A stretch of DNA of 64,000 nucleotides, taken from positions 2,914,001 to 2,978,000 of the forward strand of contig JAWHQI010000024.1 of NCBI GenBank assembly GCA_033032865.1, read 5' to 3'. The translations under genes were made by a program, and so were the position numbers. Position 1 is the first letter of the stretch. Every line of letters begins with the position of its first letter. Under the pieces are notes generated by a model. That model searched no databases. It was not told the DNA's origin and saw only the letters and a list, made by a program, of their open reading frames with translations. The stretch is from Dactylorhiza incarnata (taxonomy: Eukaryota > Streptophyta > Magnoliopsida > Asparagales > Orchidaceae). Below are positions 32,166-43,851 of the stretch, in pieces.

Positions 32166-32675
32166 ATTTATGTATCTCCTCCCAGTTGCGGGAGTGGCAG
32201 GATTGTGGTGCTCGGTTAGACGAGCGGGAACCCCGAGGGGATGATTATCCCGGTAACTTTCTCAGAAATGTGGCAGGTCTTCGGTACTAGGCAGGTCGTC
32301 ACTCCGACCGCGGTACGTTGACTTAGCGGGTGTGTAGAGGTCTAAGGGGCCAGCTTGGCTGCGTGTCGGGACGACAGTTCCCCGAAGACACCTCTCACTT
32401 GGCTCACAGTCTGGTGGACTCCAGCAAAGAGTACGCAGAGCTCCGCGGTTGTTTAGCGTCGAGGCGTACGTGCGGTCTAGGCCTGGTAGAGTGTATACCC
32501 GCCTAGGAGTGGACAGCCCGGTCCGCTACCACCGTGTGTCACAGCGGTTGGTACCCGAGAGGTTGGCTTCCTCTCAAATAGAGGGAACTATATAGGTCTG
32601 TGTGCACAGAGTCGTGTGTGTGAGTTCATTGCATAATCATTCATAGCATAAGCATGGCATACGCACTTGCAGACC

Positions 32676-32772
32676 CTCATCATATAAATTAGTATGGGCT
32701 CCTTTATATGATGAGTTATAATTCCTGGAAATCCTAACTTATAAGTTTGTATGGGCATTCATATAAGTTAGG
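32676..32772 (+). other. Two tandem stem-loops with a shared loop octamer in E6
   Basis: Stem 1 pairs CTCATCATATAAA (32676-32688) with TTTATATGATGAG (32703-32715), 13 perfect pairs. Stem 2 pairs CCTAACTTATA (32733-32743) with TATAAGTTAGG (32762-32772), 11 perfect pairs. The stems differ in sequence, but both loops contain GTATGGGC. Confidence 0.8.
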
Positions 32773-33546
32773 GTACGAGATTGATTACTTGTCGCTACTG
32801 TTCTTACTGCTTTGCTTTACCTGCTTTACTTACAGTTTATTTACTGCTGTACATCTTTATTATACTCTTGCTTATACTCCTGCTTATACATGCTTAGATT
32901 AGCCCCTTTTTCACTTATGTATATACTAGTTTACTTTCCCTGTCACCTACTTGTTCCTTGCTCGTCCCCCGCTTCTTCCTCCCGCGCGGTACCTAGGAGT
33001 CGCAGGAGGAGGAGGGGACCTAGCGAGCTCGGTCATTTTTGACTGACGGTTTGCATTGGGGCCGAAAAACAATCTAGGATTCCGAGGAGACGGAGCTGTC
33101 GCACGCACCGCAAGAGACGAGGACAGGACCTGAGCAGACAGCGACGCAGCGGGTAGCGGCCACGAGACATCAGGTGGACTACATTTCGAGTGCTAGTGAT
33201 GTGTGATGTTGAAATAGCTTCCGCAAGTAGAGAGGATGTGAGATGTGAGAGATTTGTTTCATGATGTACCGGGCTTAGCCCCTTTCATTTAGGTACTCTC
33301 TATTTTCATGCTCGGACTTATTTATATATCGTTTTGATTAGCTTTTGATATATATTGGAATGTGATTTGTGGACTTCCTTTGCTTAGTTTGTACTCACTC
33401 TTGTACTCACTTTTACTATTGCTCGCACTATGATCGTATCCGGCAGGGTCGACATTGCGTGGTGTAGCCCAACCCGTGTGTTGGAATTCACCGCAATGCG
33501 TCGGTTCTGGGCATAAGGTCCGCTTGGCCCCGGGAGCGGGGAAGGG
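32773..33546. other. E6 right end region, non-coding
   Basis: Pyrimidine-rich TTACTGCTTTGC... is followed by GC-rich sequence up to GGGGAAGGG, where E4 is inserted. The short open frame at 32812-33042 has no family features. The GC-rich stretch 32190-32580 upstream is likewise non-coding. Confidence 0.6.
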
Positions 33547-34268
33547 TGTAATATCTAGTTGCCAACCAAAATCACCTAGAGGGGGGTGAATAGGTGATAA
33601 TTACGTCTTTTGCGGAATTGAAAATCTTGAAAATAAAGAACGCACAGAATGCAAATCACAATCACAGACGACACAAGAAATTTATAGTGGTTCCCCGTTC
33701 TTGGGTATTCCACTTGCCGGCCTCGCCAATCTAGCACCACAGCTAGACTTGACTACTTCACTAAATCTCGGATCAAGAACGATCCTACAATCCTCAGAGT
33801 CAAAACTCTTACAACTCGGAGATCAAACTCCTACAAACTCAGAGATAACCTTCTCTTACAACTCGGAGAATACCTCTCCTACAACTCGGAGAACAATCTC
33901 TCCTACAATCAAATGTAAATTTAGATTGAAACAATACTTAACGAATCACGATCAGATCTGAATAATTTGATGATGATCTTCTTCCTTCTTGCGACAGAAA
34001 TGACTTCGGCTTGATGTTGAAGAAGAAGAATCGAATCGGCACAAATCAGATCTTCTAAGGTCTTGATCGATCCAATGAAAACAAGACGAGTGAGGCGATG
34101 ATCGATCGACCTTTTTCTTCCACTTGGAGACGAAATCAGATAACTCACGATCGAACTCCAACGATGGCGATGCACGGCACTAGACGACGATCTTAAATCA
34201 GATTAGGTTTTCGGAATATACGAACTCTGATCTTCTAATGATTACTTTGTCCTTCCATAGGAGTAATT

Positions 34269-34277
34269 CTTATATAG
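34269..34277 (-). promoter_or_regulatory. E4 LTR TATA box
   Basis: CTATATAAG on minus, downstream of the TTCTCGAGA array and of the palindrome CGTCAAATTGACG (34321-34333). The second LTR has the same arrangement. Confidence 0.65.
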
Positions 34278-34391
34278 ATGAAGATCTAACGATTAACCTT
34301 AAAAACGAGGAAGGACGTTACGTCAAATTGACGGAAAAGACTTGTCGTCAAAAAGGAAAAAAAACAAGGTTTACGAGAAAAGCTAGAACCA

Positions 34392-34811
34392 GACTTCTCG
34401 AGAGATCCAATACTTCTCGAGAGAAACCGGCTAGTTCTCGAAAAACAGCTTAAGAAGAGAATATAAAAGAATTATGATAAATCTTCTCGAGAGATGAAAA
34501 GACTTCTCGAGAGCACAAGAAACTTATCGAGAGATGAAAGACTTCTCGAAAACAAGAATACTTCTCGAGAGAGAAAGGATTTCTCGAAAGCTACCACTGA
34601 GACAGACTTCTCGAAGACAACTGAAAAAGAAGATTTCTTGAAAACTAAGGGGACTTTCCGAGATATCATTGATTTCTCGAGAGATCATAACAGCTACTCG
34701 AAAACTTTAACTTTCTCGAAAAAGACCTTTGAGACAACCCTTCTCGAAAAATAACAAGGACTTCTCGAGAGCATTCAAGGACTTTTCGAAAAGTACCTAT
34801 ACATCTCAAAA
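34392..34811 (-). repeat. TTCTCGAGA short-repeat array in E4 LTR
   Basis: About 19 copies of a word ranging over TTCTCGAGAG, TTCTCGAAAA and TTTCGAAAAG occur every 15-30 bp. The core TCTCGAGA is a palindrome. Sense transcription is on minus, so the array lies in U3, upstream of the TATA box. The same array is at 44697-45116 in the other LTR. Confidence 0.9.
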
Positions 34812-35129
34812 AATTTACTTAGGATAAATTTCTTCCTTTTTCTCTAGACCAATGCTGCACACCAAGCTTTGAATCTTTAAAGTCTTGATCATAAAGTGTA
34901 TCCCAATTGAGAGATCACACATGAGTCTACCCCATACCCCACACAATGAAGAATTACATTGCATGAGACTGTGCTTATTGACCCATTATGACCTGACATT
35001 GGTCTACACTTAGAAATATGAACCTGCAAGAACATTACTAGAAAAATATATCAAATACACAAACAATTCAATCTTGGTTCAAAGTTGACTTTCTACAAAT
35101 CAAGGTTATTGTGGATACAAAACCCAACA

Positions 35130-35146
35130 ATCTCCCCCTATTTGTA
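35130..35146 (-). other. E4 polypurine tract
   Basis: On minus AAATAGGGGGAGAT directly precedes the LTR start TGTTGGGTTTTG. Confidence 0.8.
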
Positions 35147-35344
35147 GAAGTCAGAACCCTACTTACCAAGATGAATTGTATCAAAAATATTCTTGAAAGA
35201 ACATTAAAAACAATATCTAAATATAAGAACATGATTGTCACATCAAAATCAAAAACTATATTTAGATTTAAGATTGTCTAATGAATTAATGTTCACACAG
35301 GCATATAGAAATAAAGTTTTAAAGATCCAAACAAAAACTTGACT

Positions 35345-37683
35345 TTAGATATCTGCCTTTTGCTTTCTCAACATTTCTTGCCTTTCAAAATAAACATATG
35401 GCTTTGGATGATACTTAGGAGGAGCTTCTGGAGCTGTTGGATTGTTGTACCCATAATTCTTGAAATGGATTCTTCTCTTGATTTGGCTTGTCTCATACTT
35501 TTTCCATTCAGAAGTGATGTACAGATCAGAAGGTTTCATATTTCCTTCTTCTACAAGCTTGAGAGAGTCAAGAATGATAATCTTTGAAACTGGACTCCAA
35601 ATTTCTGGATAAACCTTTGCTTCATCTACCACTGCTTTGCCAGAACCTGCTGAGCTGGAGCCAGGAACAGATCTGCTTGCAGAAGGTCCATCACCATATT
35701 TCCTTTTCCTAGAATAATGCATGGAGGAGTGAGTCTCTACTAAAGGATTAGCATCAAACTGCTCTGCTGGCCTTGGAGAAAATTGAGGAATAGAAGGAGC
35801 ATCAGACTGAACTTGATCAAAACTTGGAGGAGGTTGAGCAGGGTCAATACCCAAATCAGGAAAGATTTCATGGTGGAGCCAAACAGCAGTATTAGAGGTG
35901 AAATCTTTTAAGTCATTGACCTGCTTTTGGACACCGTGGGACAACTGCTCAAACCTATTAATCAAATGTTTATGAAAATCAAAAAGAGTTTGATCCAATA
36001 ACCCAGTCATCTTCTCAGTTATACTGTCCTCCCCCTTTCTGACTTCTACAGATAGGGTTTGGAGAATAGAATCCTTAAATTGTCCAACTTCATCAATAAC
36101 TTTGAAAGTATTTTCCTCAGCCCTTGAAGCCATGTTTTCTTGAGTTTTTCTCACTTGAATAACTTCTGCTAGAACTGTGGCTACACCCTCTATAGTGTGA
36201 TCAATGGCCTTTCCTCCCTGAATAACAACCTCTTTCAGTTGATCTGAACTAGTCTTGAATTCTTTCAACTTCTTAGCCATTTCCTTTTCAATATCAGATA
36301 TTCTTGCATGAACTTCTTTGAAGGAGTAATCTATTTTGGCACTCTGTCTTTGAAGCATTAACTCAACTTTACCAAGAATTGTACTTTCATCAAAAAGAGA
36401 AGGAGGAATAGGAGCTGGTAGAACTTCTTTTGGGATATCTTCAAGAATAACTGAACTTTGGAGCCTGACAGGAGATATGTTGATTCTCTCATTTTCATCA
36501 TCAACAGATTTTTCCGGTTCATCCTTGTTTGTTTCTAAACAAGGCTCTTGCTCCCCCTCAATATGTACTGGGGGAGGAGATGAACCATGCACTGAAGTAT
36601 CATCTACTTCAAGATTAAAAACAAAATCAGCACCTGACCCAGCCATGTGGTCACTAGTGCTAAGCACATCATCAGCAGTACCTTTTAGAATTTCACCAAC
36701 CACATCTGCTATGGTGGAATCAACTCTGTCTTCATCAATAGCTGGAGGAGGTGAGAAGTGATCAACTTGTTCTGATGGAACCTGAGCTGATGGAGAAAGA
36801 TCTGTGTTTGTTGGAGGAGGGAGACTTGGCTCTGCTGAGGGAATGGTGTCTTGTGGAGCTGGAGATGGAGATGGATCTGGAACTGAACTGTGTTGCTGAG
36901 CTGGAGGAGGAGAAGTAGGAGCTTCAAACTCTGGTGTTGTGTGAGCTGAAGAAATGGGTTCCCCCTGGAGACCTGCATCTGCAGTTGGCTTAGTAATCCT
37001 GATGTTCCACCTCTTCATTGTGACAACATCTACCTTCTTCAAATGATGTATAATAGCTCCTCTGGACATGTCAAACACAACTGGATCAAGCTGATTTAGA
37101 TAAAGTGACAGAATCCTTGCAAAATTTGGACTTGTAATGCTTTCTTTAATCTTATTGAAAAGAAAATCTGCCCAACTGAATCTTTTTCCACAAATCACTA
37201 TTGCTATCAGGCTGAAAACATCTGAAGAGACATGACCTAGGCTGCCAGTATGACATAATAAGACTTTTGAAATTATGTCCACTATCAATTTTCCAACATC
37301 GTCCATCTTTTGTCTACGAATAGTTGATGTTCCTTTATCCAATCCACAAAAGATTAGGGCATGAGCCCAATCCTCATTACTTAGAGTATCCTCAATTTCT
37401 ATCAAGGGAACTTTCAAATACTTGGAAAGAGATTTTGGATTCAACTTGACTTTGAAATTTCCAACCATTGATTTCATCCTATTTCCGTTTTGTGTACTTT
37501 GATATTGATAAACAAATCCTCTACTTCTCTAAACAGAATTCAACATTGATATTCTAGTAAGAAGGACAGACCAGCTGCGTCTAGAAGATAAAATAGGTTT
37601 TGAAACTCATCTGAAATCGATTGAAGTCCTTCTCGCACAAGTTCACTGCCGACACCGATTTTAGGTTTTCCTGAAGGAGCCAT
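35345..37683 (-). CDS. E4 extra ORF downstream of pol (about 710 codons intact, plus a broken N-terminus)
   Basis: The long open frame starts at Met 37477 and ends at 35345. The likely true start is ATG 37683 (MAPSGKPKIGVGSELV), 159 bp after a TATA box; a stop and frame change near 37530-37545 separate it from the main frame. Residues 1-170 of the main frame form a compact domain (VKLNPKSLSKYLKVP, MDDVGKLIVDIISKVLLCHTG, FSLIAIVICGKRFSWADFLF) like the domain annotated putative plant transposon protein in other plant elements. A Pro/Ser-rich acidic linker follows (170-350), then a long coiled coil (370-540) and a tail with YHPKPYVYFERQEM. No signal peptide or membrane segment is visible, so it does not look like an envelope despite its env-like position. 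Function unknown. Confidence 0.8.
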
Positions 37684-37841
37684 TGATCGAGAGGAGAACT
37701 TGAAATGTGGGCTGGAGCGAGAGTAAATCCGTCTGAATGCGAACTGGAATGACGATTTTGCGAAACAAGAAGATGAAACGTCGGCGTTTATCGAGAGAAG
37801 ATGGAAGAACCTCGCGTGAACTTTAAATTCATTTCGAGACT

Positions 37842-37851
37842 CTATATATAG
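37842..37851 (-). promoter_or_regulatory. TATA box upstream of the E4 extra ORF
   Basis: CTATATATAG (the same on either strand) lies 159 bp upstream of ATG 37683 and about 100 bp downstream of an internal TTCTCGAGA cluster, repeating the order seen in the LTR. Confidence 0.65.
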
Positions 37852-37950
37852 TTTGGTTTGATGTGACAATTAATTTGGTTTTAATTAATTTAAAGAAAAT
37901 GAAATACACGCGTACCTGGCTCTTCATATTCTTGAAAATTGAAATTAAAG

Positions 37951-38135
37951 TTTTCGAAAAGTATATGACATTTCTCGAGAGGTTGTTAAAGTTCTCGAGA
38001 AGTCTCAGGGCTCTGCCTATCTTCTTCCGAAAGAGCACTTCTCGAGGGATGACCCATTTCTCGAGAAGTATAAACTTAATTTTCGAAAAGTGTCATTAGT
38101 TTTCCGAAAAGTTTTAGCAAGTCATTTCTCGAGAC
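37951..38135 (-). repeat. Internal TTCTCGAGA cluster between E4 pol and the extra ORF
   Basis: At least eight copies: TTTTCGAAAAG (37951, 38070s), TTTCTCGAGAGG, GTTCTCGAGAAG, CTTCTCGAGGG, TTTCTCGAGAAG, TTTCCGAAAAG and TTTCTCGAGACG. It is the same word family as in the LTR, in about 185 bp. Confidence 0.88.
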
Positions 38136-38275
38136 GTTTAATGATGACTTGGATTTTTCTTCTTTGATTTTTCTTCTTTGCAAATGATAAACCTGTACTT
38201 CATTTTAGAAAATAAGATAAGATAAAAATTTTAAGAAAATTCACTCATCTTCATCTCTTCTCCTTTGCTTGACCA

Positions 38276-41200
38276 TTATTCCATGTTGAGCATCCCAAGT
38301 TTTGTCTTGAAGAAAGAGAACTTAGTCTCATCCAGTGGCTTCGTGAATATATCTGCAATTTGCTTATCCGTAGGGACATAGCTTAAGTTGATATCCCCAT
38401 TCTCCACATGTTCTCGGATGAAATGATATCTTAACTCGATATGCTTTGTCCAACTGTGTGAGACTGGATTATTTGCTATAGCAATTGCACTGGAGGAGTC
38501 ACAAAACATTGGAATATTCTTTATCTTCAAATTATAATCTTGAAGCTGATTTCTTATCCAAAGAAGTTGTGCGCAACAACTGCCTGCAGAAATATATTCT
38601 GATTCGGCTGTTGAGATTGCAACACAATTTTGCTTCTTGCTGCTCCAGGAGATAAGCCTTCTTCCGAGAAATTGACATGTTCCGGAAGTGTTTTTCCTGT
38701 CGTCTCTACTACCTGCAAAATCTGCATCTGAATAACCAATTAGCTCGCTATCATTACTTCTTGGGTACCATAAGCCAAGATTTGGTGTACCTTTAAGATA
38801 TCTCAAAATTCGCTTTGCAGCGGTATAGTGAGATTCCTTAGAGTTCACTTGAAATCTGGCACAAACACATGTAGAAAACATTATGTCAGGCCTACTAGCA
38901 GTAAGGTAGAGCAGAGAGCCAATTATGCTTCTGTACTTGGTTTCATCAAAAGGTTTCCCTTTCTCATCCTTGTCCAGAGACATAGCTGAGCTCATTGGAT
39001 TCCTCATAGAGGTTGCACTCTCCAATCCAAATTTCTTAATCAACTCCTTGGTGAATTTTGTCTGTGAGATAACAATTCCATCTTCAAATTGTTTCACTTG
39101 AAGTCCTAAGAAATATTTTAGCTCTCCCATACTGCTCATTTCAAACTTTCCTTGCATAAGTTTTGAAAACTTTTTGCAAAGATTGTCGTCCGTAGAGCCA
39201 AAAATGATGTCATCGACATAGATTTGCACTAGCAAAATCTTGCCTTTTACTTCCCTAAGAAATAATGTTTTATCCATCTTTCCTCTTGTGAACTTGTTTT
39301 CAAGAAGAAAATTAGATAGCGTCTCATACCAAGCTCGAGGAGCTTGTTTTAACCCATACAAAGCTTTTTGTAGTAAGTAAACATAATTAGGATGTTCAGA
39401 ATCTACAAAACCTGGAGGTTGTTCAACGTATACTTCTTCTTTTATGTTACCATTCAGAAAAGCTGACTTAACGTCCATTTGGTATACGGTGAAACCTTTG
39501 AATGCAGCATAGGCTAAGAACATTCTGATTGCTTCAAGTCTTGCTACCGGAGCATAAGTTTGATCGAAGTCTATCCCTTCTTCATGTCTATAACCTTTTG
39601 CTACAAGTCTGGCTTTGTTCTTTATAATTATTCCATCCTCATCCAACTTGTTCCTGTAAACCCACTTTGTTCCAATAATATTTTTATCCTTGGGTTTTGG
39701 AACTAGTGTCCACACCTTGCAACGCTTGAATTGATTTAACTCTTCTTCCATTGCAATTATCCAGTGGGGGTCTTCATTTGCTTCTTGAAACTTCTTCGGT
39801 TCAACCTGTGAAAGAAAACTTAAATGCATATTTTCGTTAGTAGTACCTCTTCTTGTTCTAATTCCGACTTGAGGATCTCCTATGATTTGATCAATAGGAT
39901 GATCTCTCATGTGTCTGAACTCAAGGTTCCTTGCATCAGTTTGAACATTTGGAGCATCATCTGCTACTTGAATGTCTTCCTCCACTTGTACTGGTTCTTC
40001 ATCAACATGATCTTCTTCTTCATTTGTGATTGGGGAAGAGATCTTGACGAAGGTTTGAGCATCAACTTTGACTGGCTCATCCAAGCTTATATCTTGTGTC
40101 TTTGAACCTGTACCTTCCATAGAAGCAATAGAAGAGCTGCTATGTAACAAGCTCGTTTCATCAAATACAACATTAATAGACTCTTCTACAACCAGGGTTT
40201 TCTTATTAAATATTCTATAAGCTCTACTATGGCTGCTATAGCCTACAAAAATACCTTCAAAACTCTTTTCGCTAAACTTGGTTTTGTAATGCTTTCCATT
40301 ATTAAGTACAAAGCATTTGCAACCAAAGATTCTAAAATAAGAGATGGTTGGTCTCTTCCCTTTTAGTAGTTCATAAGGAGTCTTTTCATGGTTTTTGTTT
40401 ATGAGTGCTCTGTTTTGCACATGGCATGCAGTGTTGACTGCTTCAGCCCAAAGATATTCGGGTAGAGAAGTGTCACTCAACAACGTTCTGCAAGCCTCAA
40501 TGAGTGTTCTATTTCTTCTCTCAGCTACCCCATTTTGTTGTGGAATTCGAGGAGAGGAAAACTCATGAAAGATACCTAGACTTTCACAAAAATCTGTCAT
40601 GGCCCCAGATTCAAATTCTGTTCCATGGTCACTTCTGATTTTGACCACCGAACATTCAAATTCGTTCTGGATTTGCTTGACAAACTTGGTGAAAACGTCA
40701 AACGTATCTGACTTGTGTTTTAGAAAGAATACCCATGCAAAACGTGAGTAATCATCTACAATAACTAATGTGTAAGACTTACCTCCTAAACTTCTAACTT
40801 GCAAAGGACCAAATAAGTCCATATGAAGTAGGTATAAATACCTAGTAGAATCTTTGCCTAAAATGCTCTTAAAGGTAGCTCTTGTTTGCTTGCCTTTTAC
40901 ACAAGCATGACAAGGTCTATCTTTAATGCACTTAATATTTGGCGCATCACGTACTAAGTTTTGAGAAAATAATTTATTTATAGTTTTGAAATTTATATGT
41001 GCTAATCTCTTATGCCATTGGTCAGCAAGAGATGCACTATTTTTTGCTAAGAGACACACTGGTGTAGAAGATGATAAACAAAGAAAATTTAAACAGAACA
41101 TATTTCTACAACGAGTACCTGATAAAATCGTTTCTAGATTATCTGCAGATTTTATCAAACATTTATCTCTACGAAAATCAACTATATATCCTTTGTCACA

Positions 41201-41485
41201 AAGTTGACTTATGCTTATCAGATTATGTTCTGACCCTTCCACATAAGCTACATCTGAAAAGGATACATTACCGTTAGAAATCATACCATAGCCTTTTGTT
41301 ATCCCTCTGTCAGATCTGCCAAATATAACTTTTGGACCGTTTTCAATTGGAATGTAATTTTGCAAAAGGCTTCTTGTTCCGGTCATATGCCGAGAACAAC
41401 CACTATCCAAATACCAGATAAGATTATTGTTGGCCTTTGGACATACCTGCAAAAACAAATTATTTTGCCTTAGGAGCCCAAACAA
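38276..41485 (-). CDS. pol: E4 pol: protease, integrase, RT, RNase H (1069 codons, intact)
   Basis: Copia domain order. Protease [11 protein letters not shown] near residue 27; GAG-pre-integrase zinc region ([10 protein letters not shown]...CHACVKGKQ, 155-205); integrase core with D in [10 protein letters not shown] in [10 protein letters not shown] in [14 protein letters not shown]; linker with [17 protein letters not shown] with [24 protein letters not shown] and the active site YVDDIIFGS; RNase H with [37 protein letters not shown] and [13 protein letters not shown]. No stop inside, so this may encode active enzymes. It overlaps gag by 26 bp in another frame, so a frame shift or splicing would be needed to express it. 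Confidence 0.95.
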   Translation of the reverse strand: MFGLLRQNNLFLQVCPKANNNLIWYLDSGCSRHMTGTRSLLQNYIPIENGPKVIFGRSDRGITKGYGMISNGNVSFSDVAYVEGSEHNLISISQLCDKGYIVDFRRDKCLIKSADNLETILSGTRCRNMFCLNFLCLSSSTPVCLLAKNSASLADQWHKRLAHINFKTINKLFSQNLVRDAPNIKCIKDRPCHACVKGKQTRATFKSILGKDSTRYLYLLHMDLFGPLQVRSLGGKSYTLVIVDDYSRFAWVFFLKHKSDTFDVFTKFVKQIQNEFECSVVKIRSDHGTEFESGAMTDFCESLGIFHEFSSPRIPQQNGVAERRNRTLIEACRTLLSDTSLPEYLWAEAVNTACHVQNRALINKNHEKTPYELLKGKRPTISYFRIFGCKCFVLNNGKHYKTKFSEKSFEGIFVGYSSHSRAYRIFNKKTLVVEESINVVFDETSLLHSSSSIASMEGTGSKTQDISLDEPVKVDAQTFVKISSPITNEEEDHVDEEPVQVEEDIQVADDAPNVQTDARNLEFRHMRDHPIDQIIGDPQVGIRTRRGTTNENMHLSFLSQVEPKKFQEANEDPHWIIAMEEELNQFKRCKVWTLVPKPKDKNIIGTKWVYRNKLDEDGIIIKNKARLVAKGYRHEEGIDFDQTYAPVARLEAIRMFLAYAAFKGFTVYQMDVKSAFLNGNIKEEVYVEQPPGFVDSEHPNYVYLLQKALYGLKQAPRAWYETLSNFLLENKFTRGKMDKTLFLREVKGKILLVQIYVDDIIFGSTDDNLCKKFSKLMQGKFEMSSMGELKYFLGLQVKQFEDGIVISQTKFTKELIKKFGLESATSMRNPMSSAMSLDKDEKGKPFDETKYRSIIGSLLYLTASRPDIMFSTCVCARFQVNSKESHYTAAKRILRYLKGTPNLGLWYPRSNDSELIGYSDADFAGSRDDRKNTSGTCQFLGRRLISWSSKKQNCVAISTAESEYISAGSCCAQLLWIRNQLQDYNLKIKNIPMFCDSSSAIAIANNPVSHSWTKHIELRYHFIREHVENGDINLSYVPTDKQIADIFTKPLDETKFSFFKTKLGMLNME

Positions 41486-43775
41486 CTTTGGGTCCTTGGT
41501 CCCTTGTTAGTTGAGCACCACGAGGAACATTAACATTGTGAGTGGTCTTTCTTGCATTGTTAACTTGTGGTCTTTTGGAATAGGTGAGATTGAACCAACA
41601 GTCTACGGCAAAGTGACCTATTTTGCCGCAACACCAACAATTAAACCTGTTGTATCTTTTCTTAATATTTTCCTGCTTAACTCTTTGAACGTTGATTTTA
41701 GCAGGAGCAATCCTTCTTGATGAGGGTGCATCATGAGTACAGCATACACAGGGTAACGCTTTCTCCTTTGGCTTAGGTACAACAGTCTTTACTATTGGTG
41801 CTTTAACAACACTTGGACCATGAACATAAGGACCATAATCTTTTAAATTTACTTCTTCATAAGGTGCTTTGAAAGCACATTGATCGAGGTATTGAGGACG
41901 AGCCCACCCCTTATAGTCATTGACAGACGCAAAATTAATTGGTCGTGTCAAGTGACCATAAGAGCTTTCCATGTCATAAGCATTTGTGGGAAGTAGAACT
42001 TTCTTAAATTTCACTTGTTCTAGATGGGCTTTCCCTTTTTCTTCGATAGTAGCTTTCTTAGCATTTTTATTTTTCTTCTTGACACGGGTGCCTTTAGAAG
42101 AATTACTTGGCCCAGCGACATGACCTAAACCACTGCTATTTGCTTTAGCAGAGAAAGTATCAATGATTGGAAGAATGGTTTTCGGTTGTGAAAACTTTTC
42201 AACTAGCATTTTCTCAGCGGCTAGCTGTTCTTCCAGAACTTTAATAGAGTTCTCTTTCCGATCAAGGAGCTCATCTGAGCTTTTGATTTTGTCTTTCAAG
42301 ATTTGGTTTTCCTCCTTAAAGAAAGAAAGTTGTTCAACTTCCTTTCTCAAATTAGATTCCACTTCTTTGAGAGACATGATCTCCTTGACCTGTGTTTTGA
42401 CTACCTTTCGGCATTTGTCAAAGTTTTTAAGCATTTCAGTATATTGGGTCATGAGGTTTGAGTCATCATCTGAAAGATAATCCTTTTGTTCAGCTGAGGC
42501 ATATTCAGAATCAGATAAGATGGTGTGAGAATTTACCTTCCCGGTATATGGAGGTTCTTCTTCTTCATCAGTCATAGCCATCAGCCCGAAGTAGGCTTCT
42601 TCTTCACTACTTGATTTCTCCGAGTCACTGTCGCTTAAAGTTTTATTCCTTTTTAGCGACTAGACTCTTTTCAGTCTTCCTTTTCCCGTGGGTGGATTTC
42701 CTTTCTTCTTTTCTTCCACCCTCTTTCTTTTTATAAGGGCATTCAGCAATCATGTGCCCTGGCTTATTGCAACAATAACAAACTATATCAGAAGAAATAT
42801 GTTTACCAGTTTTAGATTTATACCTGTCATGATTGCTAGAGCTCTTTTTGTGATGATCACCATCACGTCGAGAATGTCTATTTTCAGAGGAAAACTTATT
42901 CTTCATGTGTCTTCTTTTGTTTAACAATTTCTTAAACTGACGAGAGATTAGAGAAAACTCTCCATCAGACATTTCAGAACTGGAGGAGCCGACTTCAGAT
43001 TCTTTTTCATCATCAAATTCTTGTGTTCTAACTGGAGACAAAGCTCTGCTTTTTCTGGAGCTTTCAGCTTTCATAGCCATGGTCCTTTCCTTGTTAGAAA
43101 TTCTATTCCCATCTTCTTCTGTTTTGCGAATGTTCATTTGCAGTTCATGGGATAATAATTTCCCAAACAGATTCTGTGGGTCTAGGTTTGGTAACTTTCC
43201 AAACTCTCTGATTGCAACTATCTTGCTATCCCAGTCTTTCGTTAGGGATCGCAGGAATTTGTCATTTAGTTCACCATTAGTAAATTCCCGACCATAATTC
43301 CTTAGGTCGTTTACTATCTTGAAGAATCTTTCATAAGCATCGGCAATGCACTCCTTTTTATTCTGCTTGAAAGCCTCGTACTCTTGATTCAAAAGAGATC
43401 TTCTATCATCTCTTACTTCTTCAGTACCTTCCATAAGGACTATTAAAGACGTCCACATTTCTTTGGCAGAATTACAGTGAATTAAGTTTGCAACATTGAA
43501 TCATCCACTGCACTGGCAATTATGTTCTTTGCCTTTTTGTCCAAAGCAACAAGAGCGATCTCATCCTTTGTTAAGTCCATCATTTTCTTTGGTACTTTTA
43601 AGGTTGGATCAATAGTAGAAGCGGTCATAGGCACATGAGGTCCTTCTTCAACGACTTGGAAGATTCTTGGGTCTGCGGCTTCCATATAAAATCTGACTCT
43701 TTCTTTCCACATAGGAAAGTTAGCCTTAGTGCATATTGGCAATTTCAACGAAGACGATTCCTTGCACTTTTCCAT
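41460..43775 (-). pseudogene. gag: E4 gag, two frame breaks
   Basis: Three open pieces, 43775-43482, 43458-42643 and 42581-41460, follow one another in different frames, with 1-2 nt shifts near 43490 and 42640. The N-terminus (KLPICTKANFPMWKERVRFYMEA) and middle (NQEYEAFKQNKKECIADAYERFFKIVNDL) match copia gag (UBN2 type). Two CCHC knuckles occur: CYCCNKPGHMIAEC and CWCCGKIGHFAVDC. A coiled coil lies between them. It ends KVVWAPKAK before TAA (41462-41460); the protease frame begins upstream of that stop. Role: virus-like particle protein that binds RNA. Confidence 0.88.
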
Positions 43776-43838
43776 GATTTGTTAGCAATTAGAATGGAGA
43801 GATCCCATTCAAGGTGGTAACCTTTCAAGAATAACTAC

Positions 43839-43851
43839 CTATGATACCAAT
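43839..43851 (-). other. E4 primer binding site
   Basis: On minus, right after the LTR end (...ATTACA), comes ATTGGTATCATAGG, matching the plant initiator-Met tRNA site TGGTATCAGAG with one change. Confidence 0.8.

Larger units (their letters stand above)
33547..35129 (-). repeat. E4 3' LTR (1,583 bp)
   Basis: On + it runs TGTAATATCTAGTTGCC...ACAAAACCCAACA. It holds AACTCGGAGA-type repeats (33790-33905), a minus-strand TATA (34269-34277) and the TTCTCGAGA array (34392-34811). Confidence 0.96.

Noticed and set aside
32812..33042. 76-codon frame in E6 with Leu/Tyr-rich start
   Set aside because: It could look like a membrane peptide, but lies in a TTACTGCTT/TGCTTATAC pyrimidine repeat with no promoter or homologue.
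34238..35000. Small plus-strand frames rich in Ser/Arg/Glu in the E4 LTRs
   Set aside because: Products of the TTCTCGAGA array; identical in both LTRs and not conserved as protein.
37540..37869. 109-codon minus frame as a separate gene
   Set aside because: It starts upstream of the TATA-proximal ATG and runs into the extra ORF of E4; better read as the broken N-terminus of that ORF.
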